Positions 17,977 through 26,451 of a stretch of 64,000 nucleotides of DNA are shown in pieces. The stretch lies in contig JAJSZS010000004.1 of the NCBI GenBank assembly GCA_030262725.1, forward strand, positions 60,639-124,638. The letters are read 5' to 3'. The notes under the pieces were generated by a model that saw only the letters and a list, made by a program, of their open reading frames with translations, searched no databases and was not told the origin of the DNA. A program made the translations under genes and the position numbers. The stretch comes from Candidatus Desulfofervidus auxilii (GTDB taxonomy: Bacteria; Desulfobacterota; Desulfofervidia; Desulfofervidales; Desulfofervidaceae). Position 1 is the first letter of the stretch; each line of letters opens with the position of its first letter.

Positions 17977-18492
17977 ATGAACTCTACTGAAACTATTTTA
18001 ACAGATATTGAGAAAAAATTAGACAGTCTTCGTAAGCTTTATTTGGAAGCAAAAGGAAAGGTTTTTCATCCTCTTTGCCAAAAGGTTTTTGAAATTTTAG
18101 CAAAGGAAAAAGAAAAACATTTAGAAAGAATAAAAGAAATAAAAGCATCTATGAAAAAAGGAAAGAGTTGGATAGTGGATAGATGGTTGTGGGATGTTGG
18201 TCAAGGTATTCCTAATCCCCTTACTCGTCTTTCAGAATTTTCTAATCTTCCTTTATGTACAGCTGAAGAATTAAAATGGCTTGATGAAATAATGGAAAAA
18301 GAAGAAAAATTTTATCATTTTATGGATGAAAAAGTAAAAAAAGCATTACAACCTTTAGTTAAAAGATTTTATTTAAGTCTCGCTTATGAAAGTAGAGGCT
18401 GTTATCTTCTACTTTTAGAAACAAAAGATTGTTTAGCACATCCTGAACTTTGGCAACAGCGTATAGAAGCTGTTTTTATAGACGGAGTATAA
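17977..18492 (+). CDS. ferritin-like (rubrerythrin-related) helical protein
   Basis: This 171-residue all-helical protein contains ILAKEKEKHLERIKEI, which looks like the E..H half of a ferritin/rubrerythrin di-iron site, and KEEKFYHFM further on. The second half, where a full site would repeat, reads AYESRGCYLLLLE and lacks a clear ExxH. The metal site is therefore incomplete by eye and could be altered or lost. There is no rubredoxin-like C-terminal domain. It sits between the PHP phosphoesterase and an RNase Z-like hydrolase with one- to two-base gaps, so it belongs to that operon. Function is unknown. Confidence 0.55.
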   Translation: MNSTETILTDIEKKLDSLRKLYLEAKGKVFHPLCQKVFEILAKEKEKHLERIKEIKASMKKGKSWIVDRWLWDVGQGIPNPLTRLSEFSNLPLCTAEELKWLDEIMEKEEKFYHFMDEKVKKALQPLVKRFYLSLAYESRGCYLLLLETKDCLAHPELWQQRIEAVFIDGV

Positions 18493-18493
18493 A

Positions 18494-19240
18494 ATGCCAG
18501 AAATTATTATTATTGGCTCAGGCACAGGCATCCCCCGTTTAGAAAGGGCGTCGCCAGCTATTTTGTTAAAAACACAAAATTCAACAATTTTACTTGATAG
18601 TGGTCCTGGTACATTGCGACAATTGTTAAAAGTAAATGTTTCATTCTCTCAATTAGATCTCATTCTTTATACTCATTTACATCCTGATCATGTCACTGAT
18701 TTAATTCACTTTCTTTTTGTGTCTAGATGTAATTTTCAGCGAAAAAAACCTGTTTTTATTTGGGGACCTCCTGGCTTTTTAAAATTTTATAATGCTTTAA
18801 AAGAAGCCTTTGGTTATTGGGTGGAAGTACCAGAAATAACCCTTTTAGAAATTCATCCACAAACTATTTGGGCCTATGAAGATGTACAAATTAAACCATT
18901 TACTACTATACATACAGAAAATAGCCAAGGATATATTTTAAAGACAGAAGGGAAAAAGATTTGTTATACAGGAGATACTGATTTTAGTGAAAATTTAATA
19001 AATGCAGTAAAAGAAGCTGATTTACTTATTTGTGAAGCTTCTTTTCCTTCATTTAAAAAGGTTGAAGGACATTTAACACCAGTGTTGGCAGGTAAGCTGG
19101 CAAATTTGGCAAAGGTAAAATGTCTTTTGCTTACTCATATTTATCCGGAATGTGACGCTATAGATATTGTTTCTGAATGCCGTAAATATTATGACAACCC
19201 ACTTATTATTGCTCAAGACCTGCTTCAGATTAAGATATAA
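18494..19240 (+). CDS. metallo-beta-lactamase-fold hydrolase (RNase Z-like)
   Basis: This 248-residue MBL-fold protein has the zinc motif THLHPDHVTDL, GSGTGIPRLERASP at the N-terminus, CYTGDT with the bridging aspartate, EASF, and a final LLTHIYP histidine. The layout matches RNase Z/ElaC-like phosphodiesterases. The length is below full tRNase Z (about 300 residues) and no clear exosite insert is visible, so tRNA 3' processing is only one possibility. It is the last gene of the rimO-to-hydrolase run and converges on dnaJ eight bases later with no terminator seen. Confidence 0.8.
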   Translation: MPEIIIIGSGTGIPRLERASPAILLKTQNSTILLDSGPGTLRQLLKVNVSFSQLDLILYTHLHPDHVTDLIHFLFVSRCNFQRKKPVFIWGPPGFLKFYNALKEAFGYWVEVPEITLLEIHPQTIWAYEDVQIKPFTTIHTENSQGYILKTEGKKICYTGDTDFSENLINAVKEADLLICEASFPSFKKVEGHLTPVLAGKLANLAKVKCLLLTHIYPECDAIDIVSECRKYYDNPLIIAQDLLQIKI

Positions 19241-19248
19241 AATGAGAT

Positions 19249-20163
19249 TTAAAGTCCTAATCTAGCTAATTCTTCTAGTAATCTTTTTTGTTCTGATGTA
19301 AGATATCTAGGCACTTGAATTAATACCTTTATATAAAGGTCACCACGACCTCCACTTAGTTTAGGCATACCATAACCTTTTAAACGTAGTTTAGTATTAG
19401 GCTGTGTTCCAGGAGGTATTTTCACTTCTAATGTTTTGCCATCTATTGTAGGTACATTAATAGTAGTGCCAAGAGCTGCTTGAGTAAAGGTAATTGTGCG
19501 ATCAATATAAAGGTCATCGCCTTCACGTGTAAAGAGTGGATGATCCAATATACGAATTTTGATATAAAGGTCACCTGCTATGCCACTTGGCCCATATTCT
19601 CCTTTGCCTGCTAAACGTAATTTTTGACCTGTTTTTACACCAGGCGGAATCTTAACAATTATTCTTTCCTGCCTCCCACCCCGTTCATAAGCAATGGTCT
19701 TTTCTCCACCTTTTGCAGCTTCCTCTAAGGTAATAGCTAATTCATATATGAGATCAGGTCCCTTTACTGGAGCATGTCTTGTACGAACATAACTAAAAGG
19801 ATCACTATAGGTATAACTTCTGCGTCCAGCGCGTGCACCTCTACCAAAAATATAGCTAAAGAAGTCTTCAGTATCAAAGCCAAGGTCTTTAAGTAAATCT
19901 CCAATGTCAAATCCACGAAAGATATCTTCAGTAGTATAATGCTCATGAAACGCAGCACCCATAGCATCATATTGCCGCCTTTTTTCTGGGTCACTTAAAA
20001 CAGCATACGCTTCATTAATCTCTTTAAACTTTTCTTCTGCCTCTTTGCTCTTGTTACGGTCAGGATGATACTTTAAAACCAAGCGCCTATAAGCACGCTT
20101 TATCTCCTCTTGTGTAGCATTCCTTGGTACACCAAGAATTTCATAATAATCTTTCACTTTCAT
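19249..20163 (-). CDS. DnaJ-family co-chaperone, CbpA type
   Basis: I start at ATG 20163 with a GGAGGAGG site (304 aa). The J-domain occupies residues 5-68 with the HPD triad at 33-35, which triggers DnaK ATP hydrolysis. A short Gly/Phe-poor linker and two beta-rich C-terminal substrate domains follow ([40 protein letters not shown]). There is no CxxCxGxG zinc finger, so it is CbpA-like rather than full DnaJ. It lies back to back with a universal stress gene, sharing a 90-base divergent promoter region, and close to Hsp20 and lon. A stress-related co-chaperone is the natural reading. Confidence 0.92.
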   Translation of the reverse strand: MKVKDYYEILGVPRNATQEEIKRAYRRLVLKYHPDRNKSKEAEEKFKEINEAYAVLSDPEKRRQYDAMGAAFHEHYTTEDIFRGFDIGDLLKDLGFDTEDFFSYIFGRGARAGRRSYTYSDPFSYVRTRHAPVKGPDLIYELAITLEEAAKGGEKTIAYERGGRQERIIVKIPPGVKTGQKLRLAGKGEYGPSGIAGDLYIKIRILDHPLFTREGDDLYIDRTITFTQAALGTTINVPTIDGKTLEVKIPPGTQPNTKLRLKGYGMPKLSGGRGDLYIKVLIQVPRYLTSEQKRLLEELARLGL

Positions 20164-20176
20164 TCCTCCTCCGATT

Positions 20177-20205
20177 AAGATAAACACTCACTCTTTTAGT
20201 GTCAA
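20177..20205 (-). promoter_or_regulatory. promoter of the CbpA-type dnaJ gene
   Basis: Minus-strand TTGACA (20200-20205), 17-base spacer, TATCTT (20177-20182). The predicted start near 20170 leaves only about seven bases before the ATG, so the leader would begin inside the GGAGGAGG site. Its -35 is five bases from the -35 of the divergent usp promoter. Confidence 0.65.
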
Positions 20206-20210
20206 GGATA

Positions 20211-20239
20211 TTGACAAGTTAAAATATTTAGGCTGTAAT
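20211..20239 (+). promoter_or_regulatory. promoter of the tandem universal stress protein gene
   Basis: TTGACA (20211-20216), 17-base spacer, TGTAAT (20234-20239). Predicted start near 20246, ten bases before ATG 20256, so the AAGGAGG site is at the very 5' end of the mRNA. Confidence 0.65.
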
Positions 20240-20255
20240 GCCTTAAGGAGGAAAA

Positions 20256-21185
20256 ATGGAAGAAAAAATTGAGAAACGTGTATTATTGGCTGTGGATGAT
20301 TCTACATATGCCTTAAAAGCGGCAGAATATATTGCACGTATATTTAAAGAAGATGAATATTTCAATGTCAATCTAATCCATGTAATGCCTCCTTTACCTC
20401 CTATTATTTTTGAAACCCATGATGATATAGAATTTAAACGTTGGCAAATGACATATCGACCAAAACTTGAAAAAAAATATAAAGAAAAAGCCAATAGCAT
20501 TTTAGAAAAAGTTATAACTTTTTTAAAAGGTCTTGGTTGGCCAGATGAGCGTTTTGAAAAAATTGCATTGTCAGGAAGATCTGGACCTGCACCAGATCTT
20601 CTTTTTTATGCTGAACAAGGTCTTTTTGATGCGTTAGTATTAGGAAGACGTGGCATAAGTAAATGGGAAAAAATAATTGTAGGGAGTGTAACAGATAAAA
20701 TTATTCATGCAGAAAAAACAATACCCATATGGATTGTTGTAGAACCTATTCCTTCAAAAAAGGTACTTATAGCTATAGATGGTTCAGAAAATGCTTTAAG
20801 GGCGGCTGACCATGTTGGTTTCATCTTTTCTGGTAGAAATGATATAGAAATTATTTTAATTCATATAATAAAAATCAACTTTATAGGGGAAATTTATCCA
20901 GAAAAATGGCAAAAAGCTGTAGAAAAAGTTGCTATTTCATTTATAGAAAAAGCAAAAACAATGCTTATTAAAGCAGGTTTTTCTGAGAAAAATGTTAAGA
21001 CAGTTATCAAAACTACAACTAAGGATATAGCTAAGGAAATTCTTGAATATCAAGAAAAAGAAAATATAGGAACTATTGCTATGGGTAGACGTGGTGTTTC
21101 TAGATTGAAGGCATTTTTTCTTGGAAGTGTTTCTAATAAAGTATTGAATATGATAGAAAAAGGAGCAGTTTGGGTAGTGGATTAG
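20256..21185 (+). CDS. tandem universal stress protein (two UspA domains)
   Basis: This 309-residue cytoplasmic protein has two UspA domains, roughly residues 5-160 and 168-308. Each begins with a beta strand and DDS or DGS (VLLAVDDSTYALKAAEYIA; VLIAIDGSENALRAADHVG). Each ends with a nucleotide-loop-like motif, LVLGRRGISKWEKIIVGSVTDK and IAMGRRGVSRLKAFFLGSVSNKV. These GxRG...GS loops suggest ATP binding. Usp proteins support survival under starvation or stress, but their biochemical role is poorly defined. It has its own consensus promoter divergent from dnaJ and leads into the TIM-barrel isomerase and archease genes. Confidence 0.92.
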   Translation: MEEKIEKRVLLAVDDSTYALKAAEYIARIFKEDEYFNVNLIHVMPPLPPIIFETHDDIEFKRWQMTYRPKLEKKYKEKANSILEKVITFLKGLGWPDERFEKIALSGRSGPAPDLLFYAEQGLFDALVLGRRGISKWEKIIVGSVTDKIIHAEKTIPIWIVVEPIPSKKVLIAIDGSENALRAADHVGFIFSGRNDIEIILIHIIKINFIGEIYPEKWQKAVEKVAISFIEKAKTMLIKAGFSEKNVKTVIKTTTKDIAKEILEYQEKENIGTIAMGRRGVSRLKAFFLGSVSNKVLNMIEKGAVWVVD

Positions 21186-21186
21186 T

Positions 21187-21999
21187 ATGAATTTTTTTGT
21201 AAATGTCCCTTATGATTTATTATGTAGTAAGTATCTTTCTTTATTTATTGAAAACCATATTAATCCAGAGATTTATTTTTCACCACAATTATTAGATAAA
21301 TGGCCTGAAGATGAATTTAAGTCTTTGGCTAAAGAGCTAGAAAAACATCATCTTAAAGTAAGTTTTCATGCCCCATTTTATGACCTTGTTCCTGGTGCTA
21401 TAGACAACAAAATAAGACAAGTTACACAAGAAAGATTAAATGAAATTTTTCTTCTTGTCCCAATATTTAAAGCAGTAGCTGTAGTTGCTCATTTAGGATA
21501 TGATCCAAGAATTTATGGAAATCATAAAGAAGAATGGCTTAAAAATAGTCTTAAAACTTGGGAAAAATTTATTCCATTAGTTGAAAGACTTAAAGTTTAT
21601 TTTAATCTTGAAAATGTATTTGAGCCAACACCAGAAATTTTTTTAGAAACTTTTAAAAATATTTCTTCTCCTTGGATGGGAATATGCTTTGATATTGGTC
21701 ATATTTATGCTTTTACTAATTCTACTCTCAAAGACTGGGAAATTATCTTTCCCTATATTAAACAGCTTCATTTACACGATAATAGAGGCAAAAAAGATGA
21801 GCATATAGGACTTGGCAAAGGCAACATAAATTTTATATCCCTTTTTTCCCTTTTAAAAAAATATAAAAGATATCCTATCATTACTTTAGAACCACACACT
21901 GAAGAGGCATTTTGGGATAGTTTAAAATATTTAAATAACTTGCCAGAAGATATTAAAAAATTTTTAACTCAATGTAATGAAGCGTTACGAAATCATTGA
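21187..21999 (+). CDS. sugar phosphate isomerase/epimerase-like TIM barrel (AP endonuclease 2 fold)
   Basis: This 270-residue protein fits the xylose-isomerase-like TIM-barrel superfamily. Visible metal-site style motifs are VSFHAPFYD, VVAHLGYDP, FNLENVFEP, GICFDIGHIYAF, QLHLHDNRGKKDEHIGLGKGNI and ITLEPHTEEAFW. The FDxGH and LHDNRGxxDEHxxxGxG elements are typical of sugar phosphate isomerase/epimerases and of endonuclease IV relatives. The reaction cannot be decided. It starts one base after the usp stop codon and its end overlaps the archease start by 23 bases, so all three are likely co-translated. Confidence 0.75.
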   Translation: MNFFVNVPYDLLCSKYLSLFIENHINPEIYFSPQLLDKWPEDEFKSLAKELEKHHLKVSFHAPFYDLVPGAIDNKIRQVTQERLNEIFLLVPIFKAVAVVAHLGYDPRIYGNHKEEWLKNSLKTWEKFIPLVERLKVYFNLENVFEPTPEIFLETFKNISSPWMGICFDIGHIYAFTNSTLKDWEIIFPYIKQLHLHDNRGKKDEHIGLGKGNINFISLFSLLKKYKRYPIITLEPHTEEAFWDSLKYLNNLPEDIKKFLTQCNEALRNH

Positions 22000-22393
22000 A
22001 CACACTGCTGATATAGGTATTAGAATATTTGGAAGAGATAAAAAAGAATTACTTTTAAATGCAGCTTATGGATTTTTTGATGTCATTACTGATCTCAAAA
22101 AGGTTGAAATCAAATCTACATGTTATATTGAAGTTAGAGGAGAAACATTTGAGGAGCTTTTTTTTAATTGGCTAGATGAGCTACTCTTTGTCTTTGATAC
22201 AAAAGGATTTATAGGAAAGGATGTTAAAATTGAGGAATTAAAAACAAGTGTTATAAAGGCTAAATTAAAGGGAGAAAAATTTGATTTTAAAAAACATCCA
22301 TTAAAAACCCAAATAAAGGCAATTACTTATCACAATTTAAATGTCACTTATCATGACAATCTTTGGGAGGCAGAAGTCCTTTTTGATATTTAA
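21977..22393 (+). CDS. archease
   Basis: Archease is a small metal-binding protein that helps the RNA ligase RtcB reach its guanylylated state and widens its nucleotide use. The 138-residue protein has the family start YEIIEHTADIGIRIFG with the metal-site His and Asp, VRGETFEELFFNWLDELLF in the middle, and KAITYHNL near the end, with the usual length. No rtcB gene is in the window, so the partner must lie elsewhere if present. The start overlaps the preceding gene. It converges with a methyltransferase gene; the two stop codons interlock in TTAA. Confidence 0.88.
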   Translation: MKRYEIIEHTADIGIRIFGRDKKELLLNAAYGFFDVITDLKKVEIKSTCYIEVRGETFEELFFNWLDELLFVFDTKGFIGKDVKIEELKTSVIKAKLKGEKFDFKKHPLKTQIKAITYHNLNVTYHDNLWEAEVLFDI

Positions 22394-22956
22394 ATTTTCT
22401 TTAATATACAAGTAAGCTCTGTTTTTTTCAGTATTTTATAAAAATTTTTAAATGCCTTTTCTGGATTAAACTTTTTTAAATGAGGCCCATAAATTATTAA
22501 TATAGTTCCTGATTTTGTTTCTTTATTTAATTTTTCTATAAGCTTTTTTTCCTCCCATGTTCCCCAAAAACAGTAATATAAAACATCATATTTATTTAAA
22601 TCCTCTTCAAAAAAATCCTTTTGAATAAAATTAATTTTTTCTACATTGAAATATTCTTTAAATTCAGATTTCAATCTTTGAGCACAATCAAACAAAACAG
22701 AATTATACTCAATACCTGTAACTTCTACATCTTCCCATAAACTTGCTAATATAAAAGCTACTCTTCCATCACCACTACCTAAATCAATAATTTTTGACTT
22801 AGGTTTTATAAAAGGCTTCAAAAAATTGGCAAGACTTATAACCTCATCTATATCTGAACTTACAAATTGACCTTTTTCTAAAAGTTCATATTCTTCAGGA
22901 ATCTTTCTCTTTTTTTGATATGCCTGTTTAATAATTTCAATAATTTTTTCTTTCAA
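22390..22956 (-). CDS. class I SAM-dependent methyltransferase
   Basis: This 188-residue protein has a clear SAM-binding motif I, IIDLGSGDGRVAFILASL, then VTGIEYNSVLFDCAQRLK (acidic residue of motif II) and DVLYYCFWGTWEEKKLIEKL. It looks like a small Rossmann methyltransferase of the type seen for lysine or small-molecule methylation; the Dot1-like LGSGDGR and EYN combination hints at protein methylation, weakly. The start overlaps the stop of the small cysteine-containing protein upstream by four bases (ATGA). The run ArsA, small protein, methyltransferase looks like one operon. The substrate is unknown. Confidence 0.75.
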   Translation of the reverse strand: MKEKIIEIIKQAYQKKRKIPEEYELLEKGQFVSSDIDEVISLANFLKPFIKPKSKIIDLGSGDGRVAFILASLWEDVEVTGIEYNSVLFDCAQRLKSEFKEYFNVEKINFIQKDFFEEDLNKYDVLYYCFWGTWEEKKLIEKLNKETKSGTILIIYGPHLKKFNPEKAFKNFYKILKKTELTCILKKI

Positions 22957-23168
22957 CCTTCTACTTCTATTTTCTCTACTTTTTTCTTTTCCTTTTTTTG
23001 TAATTCAGCAATACGTTCATCAATCAAAGACTTAAAAGCTTCAAGCACCTCAATCCTTGCCTTTCGTAAATGTTCAAAAAATTTTTCATATTTTTTTTGT
23101 TTTGCTGAAAGACATTTTATAAAAAAACAAATAGGACAAAAAACCTCCTCTCTTTCCTTTTCACTCAT
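22953..23168 (-). CDS. small conserved-looking helical protein with CPICFFIKC
   Basis: This 71-residue protein has a cysteine cluster near the N-terminus (CPICFFIKC, residues 11-19), followed by a long charged helix rich in Lys and Glu (FFEHLRKARIEVLEAFK, then ERIAELQKKEKKK). The cysteines could bind zinc or be redox-active. It overlaps both neighbours, ArsA by eight bases and the methyltransferase by four, and this translational coupling supports a real gene. It may be an accessory factor of the ArsA ATPase; that is inference. I do not recognise the family. Confidence 0.6.
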   Translation of the reverse strand: MSEKEREEVFCPICFFIKCLSAKQKKYEKFFEHLRKARIEVLEAFKSLIDERIAELQKKEKKKVEKIEVEG

Positions 23169-24354
23169 TTTCTCCTCCTTTGAAAGTAATTGTTAAAACT
23201 TTACCTTCAATTTTTGCTTTTTCTGGTTGAGAGAGGACAAAGGAACGAGGTAATAAAATATGCTTTTTAAAACTTCCTATTCTTACAATAAGTTCGTCAC
23301 TACTTTTAGTCAATTCAATCTCATCTTTAGTAACAAAAGGTAAATAGAGTCGTAATAAATATTGGCCATTTTCTTTTAAAAAATCATATGGTTTTTGTTG
23401 ATAAAGTACAGCTATAGGATCCTTATCTTTATAAATTTTATCTGCAAGTTGAGAAAGTTTTTCATATCCAACAATTTCTTCAGAAGAAAAAGGAACATAA
23501 AAAAGTGGAATAGGAGAAAAATAATCTTGTGCTAATTTAATATATTCTTTTTGCCATTCTCGCCTAAAAGAAAGAAATGGTTCTTGAATCTCTTCTGGAA
23601 TAACACGATTGATAATAATAGCATCTGTACAAATATGATAAAGATTAAAATAAAGGTATGCTCTTTGTGTTTCTTTTAAAACCATACGTTCTGGATTAGT
23701 TACAAGTCTTACTGTAGTAATTTCAGGATTAGTTAAAAGCCGATCAACACCTTCAAGACGTTGAAATAACGATTCAATAGTATCAAAGTAAGCTTCTTCA
23801 GGTAATGGAACATCACTAAAACGTTTGGCAAATGGTCTCATATATCGAATGACTCTTCTCTCCACTTTAAAAATCTTTTTCATATACCATTCAAGAGCAG
23901 TTGGAATGCTAACAAAACGGATAGATTCTCCTGTTGGAGCACAATCAAGAATAATTACATTATAAGTATTATTTCGATAATAACGATTTAAATATAATAA
24001 AGAACTAACTTCTTCCATACCTGGAAGAATAGCTAGTTCTTCAGCTAATACTTCCTCAAAACCAGATATGTTTAAAAGCACAGAGAGATATTTATGTATT
24101 TCCCCCCAATGCTTTTTTAACTCTTCTTGAACATCCAATTCTTGAATATAAAGATTTTCAGAAACCTTAACAGGCTTACCTTTATTTCTATCCATAAGAC
24201 CACGTTCAAGATCAAATGCATCACTTAGACTATGAGCAGGATCAAGAGACATAATAAGTGTACGTTGTCCCTTTTGAGCAGATTTAATCCCTGTTGCTGC
24301 TGCTAAAGTAGTTTTACCTACACCTCCCTTTCCTGCAAAAAGAATGACACGCAT
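23161..24354 (-). CDS. ArsA/Get3-family ATPase with C-terminal HSP20-like domain
   Basis: This 397-residue protein starts with the deviant Walker A AGKGGVGKTTLAAATG (signature lysine K9, P-loop K14). It continues with SLDPAHSLSDAFD and LDCAPTGESIRF, matching the ArsA/Get3 ATPase fold. The last 75 residues (YLRLYLPFVTKDEIEL to GKVLTITFKG) look like the HSP20-like domain appended to bacterial ArsA homologues. It is half the size of the double-domain arsenite pump ATPase and no arsB or arsR lies nearby, so arsenic export is unlikely. A chaperone or targeting role for membrane or metal-cofactor proteins is plausible but unproven. Confidence 0.82.
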   Translation of the reverse strand: MRVILFAGKGGVGKTTLAAATGIKSAQKGQRTLIMSLDPAHSLSDAFDLERGLMDRNKGKPVKVSENLYIQELDVQEELKKHWGEIHKYLSVLLNISGFEEVLAEELAILPGMEEVSSLLYLNRYYRNNTYNVIILDCAPTGESIRFVSIPTALEWYMKKIFKVERRVIRYMRPFAKRFSDVPLPEEAYFDTIESLFQRLEGVDRLLTNPEITTVRLVTNPERMVLKETQRAYLYFNLYHICTDAIIINRVIPEEIQEPFLSFRREWQKEYIKLAQDYFSPIPLFYVPFSSEEIVGYEKLSQLADKIYKDKDPIAVLYQQKPYDFLKENGQYLLRLYLPFVTKDEIELTKSSDELIVRIGSFKKHILLPRSFVLSQPEKAKIEGKVLTITFKGGENE

Positions 24355-24418
24355 TATTTAATTCTAACTCGCTTTTAAAATTTTTGAAAGAATAAAATAT
24401 GGGAAAAATAAAGACAAA

Positions 24419-24447
24419 ATTATACTGTTTTATTTGATTGTTTTTAA
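24419..24447 (-). promoter_or_regulatory. promoter upstream of the ArsA-like gene
   Basis: Minus-strand TTAAAA (24442-24447), 17-base spacer and perfect TATAAT (24419-24424), giving a 58-base leader to the ATG at 24354. The whole 112-base gap between this gene and the iron-sulfur protein gene holds no reading frame. Confidence 0.5.
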
Positions 24448-24466
24448 AGTAATAATTATCAACAAA

Positions 24467-25798
24467 TTATGCCTTTAATCCTTCAGGAATTTCAATTGTC
24501 TCCATTAATAAATCTATCATAAATACATTGCGCATTTTTAATCCATAAGTGTGAATAATATCTTCAATACCGCTATGACAATTATGGCAAGGAGTAACTA
24601 CTATTGTTGCTCCTGTTGCTGCTAATTGTTCTGCTTTTATTTTATTGCTATCCACCCTTTTTTTCTTCCAAGGAGGACCACAATTGATTACACCACCACC
24701 AGCACAGCAACAATAATTGTATTCTTCATTTGGCCACATTTCTCTAAAATCTTCACACATTTCTCTTAATAAACGCCTTGCACACTTCATCAATCCTCTT
24801 CCTCTCATAATATTACAAGGATCATGGAAAGTCACAGGGTCTTTTATCTTACGTACAATCTTAATTTTACCATCTCGCAATAATTCATAATAAAATTGAA
24901 TAGCATGAATAACAGGAATAGGATGCATTTTCCAGCCTAACCACCTATTACCTACATCATAAACAGATCTAAAGGCATGTCCACATTCACCCATAACAAT
25001 CTTTTTTACTTTAAGACGCATAGCTGCTTCAAAATGAGCCTTTTTAATCCGACCCATAATTTCCCAATCACCTGAATACATAGCCATATCACTATTATCC
25101 CAACCATCAAAAGAGGGCATAGTCCAATTAATACCAGCCACAGTAAACAATACTGCAGCAGAATATATCAATTGAGCTCTAATTTTAGGTTCAGGGGCAA
25201 TGATTGAATACATAATATCTGCCCCCTCTTTATCCAATGGAATCCTCAAACTTGGTATTTCAGCTTGTGCTTCTTCTTCCTGCCATTGCAAAGTATCTAT
25301 CCACTCATCCTGCTTAACCCACATCTGATTCATAGTAACAGAATGACTATTTACTGTATCTTGTAAATATTGAGGCACAATACCAAGGAAGTGGCAAATT
25401 CGACGTACAAGACTTAAAAGATAAGCCATATCTATACCAAATGGGCAATATTGAACACAGCGTTTACAAAGATTACATTCTGTATAGGCAATTTCAGCAG
25501 CTTGTTTAATAAAATCAGGAGTTACCTTACCTTTATTTTTCAACATTGGCCAAATAGTTTGCTTTATCTTTGCTACTGGGGCAAAAGTAGGGTCACCATC
25601 ATTAGAAAGATAATGATGACAAGCATTAGCACACAATCCACAATGAATACAAGTATCTACATAAATTTTCATTCGTGCTAGACCTTCTCCACTTAATACC
25701 CGATTAATTATTCTTTCTATTTTGTCAGGAGTTAATTTTTTTGCCCCTTCCTCTAAACCTAAATCTGTTATATCCCACTTTTTTACTCTTTCTATCAT
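24467..25798 (-). CDS. HdrD/DsrK/TmcB-like iron-sulfur protein with CCG domains
   Basis: This 443-residue cytoplasmic-type protein carries two [4Fe-4S] ferredoxin motifs (CIHCGLCANAC and CNLCKRCVQYCPFG). Two CCG-type segments follow (HDPCNIMRGRG with YNYCCCAGGGVIN, and TPCHNCHSGIEDI), which in HdrB/HdrD, DsrK and TmcB bind a non-cubane cluster. The full-length match and the GWKMHPIPVIHA style are closest to TmcB or DsrK of sulfate reducers. Those proteins take electrons from a membrane complex to a disulfide or thiol-like acceptor in the cytoplasm. The usual membrane and cytochrome partners are not adjacent. An Rrf2 regulator gene lies immediately upstream. An AAGGAGGGG site precedes ATG. Confidence 0.82.
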   Translation of the reverse strand: MIERVKKWDITDLGLEEGAKKLTPDKIERIINRVLSGEGLARMKIYVDTCIHCGLCANACHHYLSNDGDPTFAPVAKIKQTIWPMLKNKGKVTPDFIKQAAEIAYTECNLCKRCVQYCPFGIDMAYLLSLVRRICHFLGIVPQYLQDTVNSHSVTMNQMWVKQDEWIDTLQWQEEEAQAEIPSLRIPLDKEGADIMYSIIAPEPKIRAQLIYSAAVLFTVAGINWTMPSFDGWDNSDMAMYSGDWEIMGRIKKAHFEAAMRLKVKKIVMGECGHAFRSVYDVGNRWLGWKMHPIPVIHAIQFYYELLRDGKIKIVRKIKDPVTFHDPCNIMRGRGLMKCARRLLREMCEDFREMWPNEEYNYCCCAGGGVINCGPPWKKKRVDSNKIKAEQLAATGATIVVTPCHNCHSGIEDIIHTYGLKMRNVFMIDLLMETIEIPEGLKA

Positions 25799-25868
25799 TT
25801 TTCCCCTCCTTAATTTAGATTAAGATATTCATAGACCTTTTTATCTTTTTTAAAAAATTAAAAATATA

Positions 25869-26384
25869 TCAAAATTTTTTAAGACAACCGGATTCCTTTA
25901 TCTCTTTAATTTCATTAAAAAAACCCTCTCCTTCTTCTGTAACCTCCTCATCTCCTCGCATATTTTTACGACATGAAAAATTTATTTTGGAAGCAAGCTC
26001 TGAAATACTTGTATTCTCTAAAAAATCCATTATTTGATTCCTAATAAAACCCCATTTGGGATACAATGGACAATTTCTATATTGATCACAAGGATGAAGA
26101 CTAAATAAACAACGCCATAAAGCTTGTTTTCCTTCAATAGCCCTTACCACCTCTGCTATAGATATAGCAGAAGGAGGACGAGCAAATTGAATACCACCTT
26201 TTTTACCTTTTGCAGAATTAAGAATACCTGCCTTTACTAATGTCCGAATAAGTTTAGCAAGAAAATCACAAGGGATACCTGTAGAATCAGATAACTCCCT
26301 CACATGCACTGGTCGACCTTGCCTGCGTGCTGCTAACTCTATAAGGGCCATTACAGCGTATGTACTTGCCATTGAATAAAGCAT
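25869..26384 (-). CDS. Rrf2-family iron-sulfur transcription regulator
   Basis: This 171-residue Rrf2 protein has a winged-helix N-terminus (MLYSMASTYAVMALIELAAR, PCDFLAKLIRTLVKAGI, KGKKGGIQFARPP) and a three-cysteine cluster region, CLFSLHPCDQYRNC, as in IscR/NsrR/RsrR proteins that sense Fe-S status, NO or redox state. An extra C-terminal tail contains one more Cys. It lies 70 bases upstream of the TmcB/DsrK-like gene on the same strand and may control it. Its own promoter ends about five bases before the ATG, and AGCATAAT direct repeats flank the start, possible operators. Confidence 0.9.
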   Translation of the reverse strand: MLYSMASTYAVMALIELAARRQGRPVHVRELSDSTGIPCDFLAKLIRTLVKAGILNSAKGKKGGIQFARPPSAISIAEVVRAIEGKQALWRCLFSLHPCDQYRNCPLYPKWGFIRNQIMDFLENTSISELASKINFSCRKNMRGDEEVTEEGEGFFNEIKEIKESGCLKKF

Positions 26385-26395
26385 AATTTGTAAGC

Positions 26396-26424
26396 ATAAT
26401 AATGGTTTATTTATATATTGTCAA
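26396..26424 (-). promoter_or_regulatory. promoter of the Rrf2 regulator gene
   Basis: Minus-strand TTGACA (26419-26424), 17-base spacer, TATTAT (26396-26401). Predicted start near 26389 is five bases before ATG 26384, so nearly leaderless. The plus-strand repeat AGCATAAT occurs at 26380-26387 and 26393-26400, overlapping the -10 and start: a candidate operator. Confidence 0.7.
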
Positions 26425-26451
26425 GCTTTTTTAACTCCCAAAATCCGCGAT

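Noticed and set aside
23161..24354. Arsenite-resistance operon
   Set aside because: The ArsA-like ATPase is a single-domain form with an HSP20-like tail, and no arsB, arsC, arsD or arsR is adjacent.
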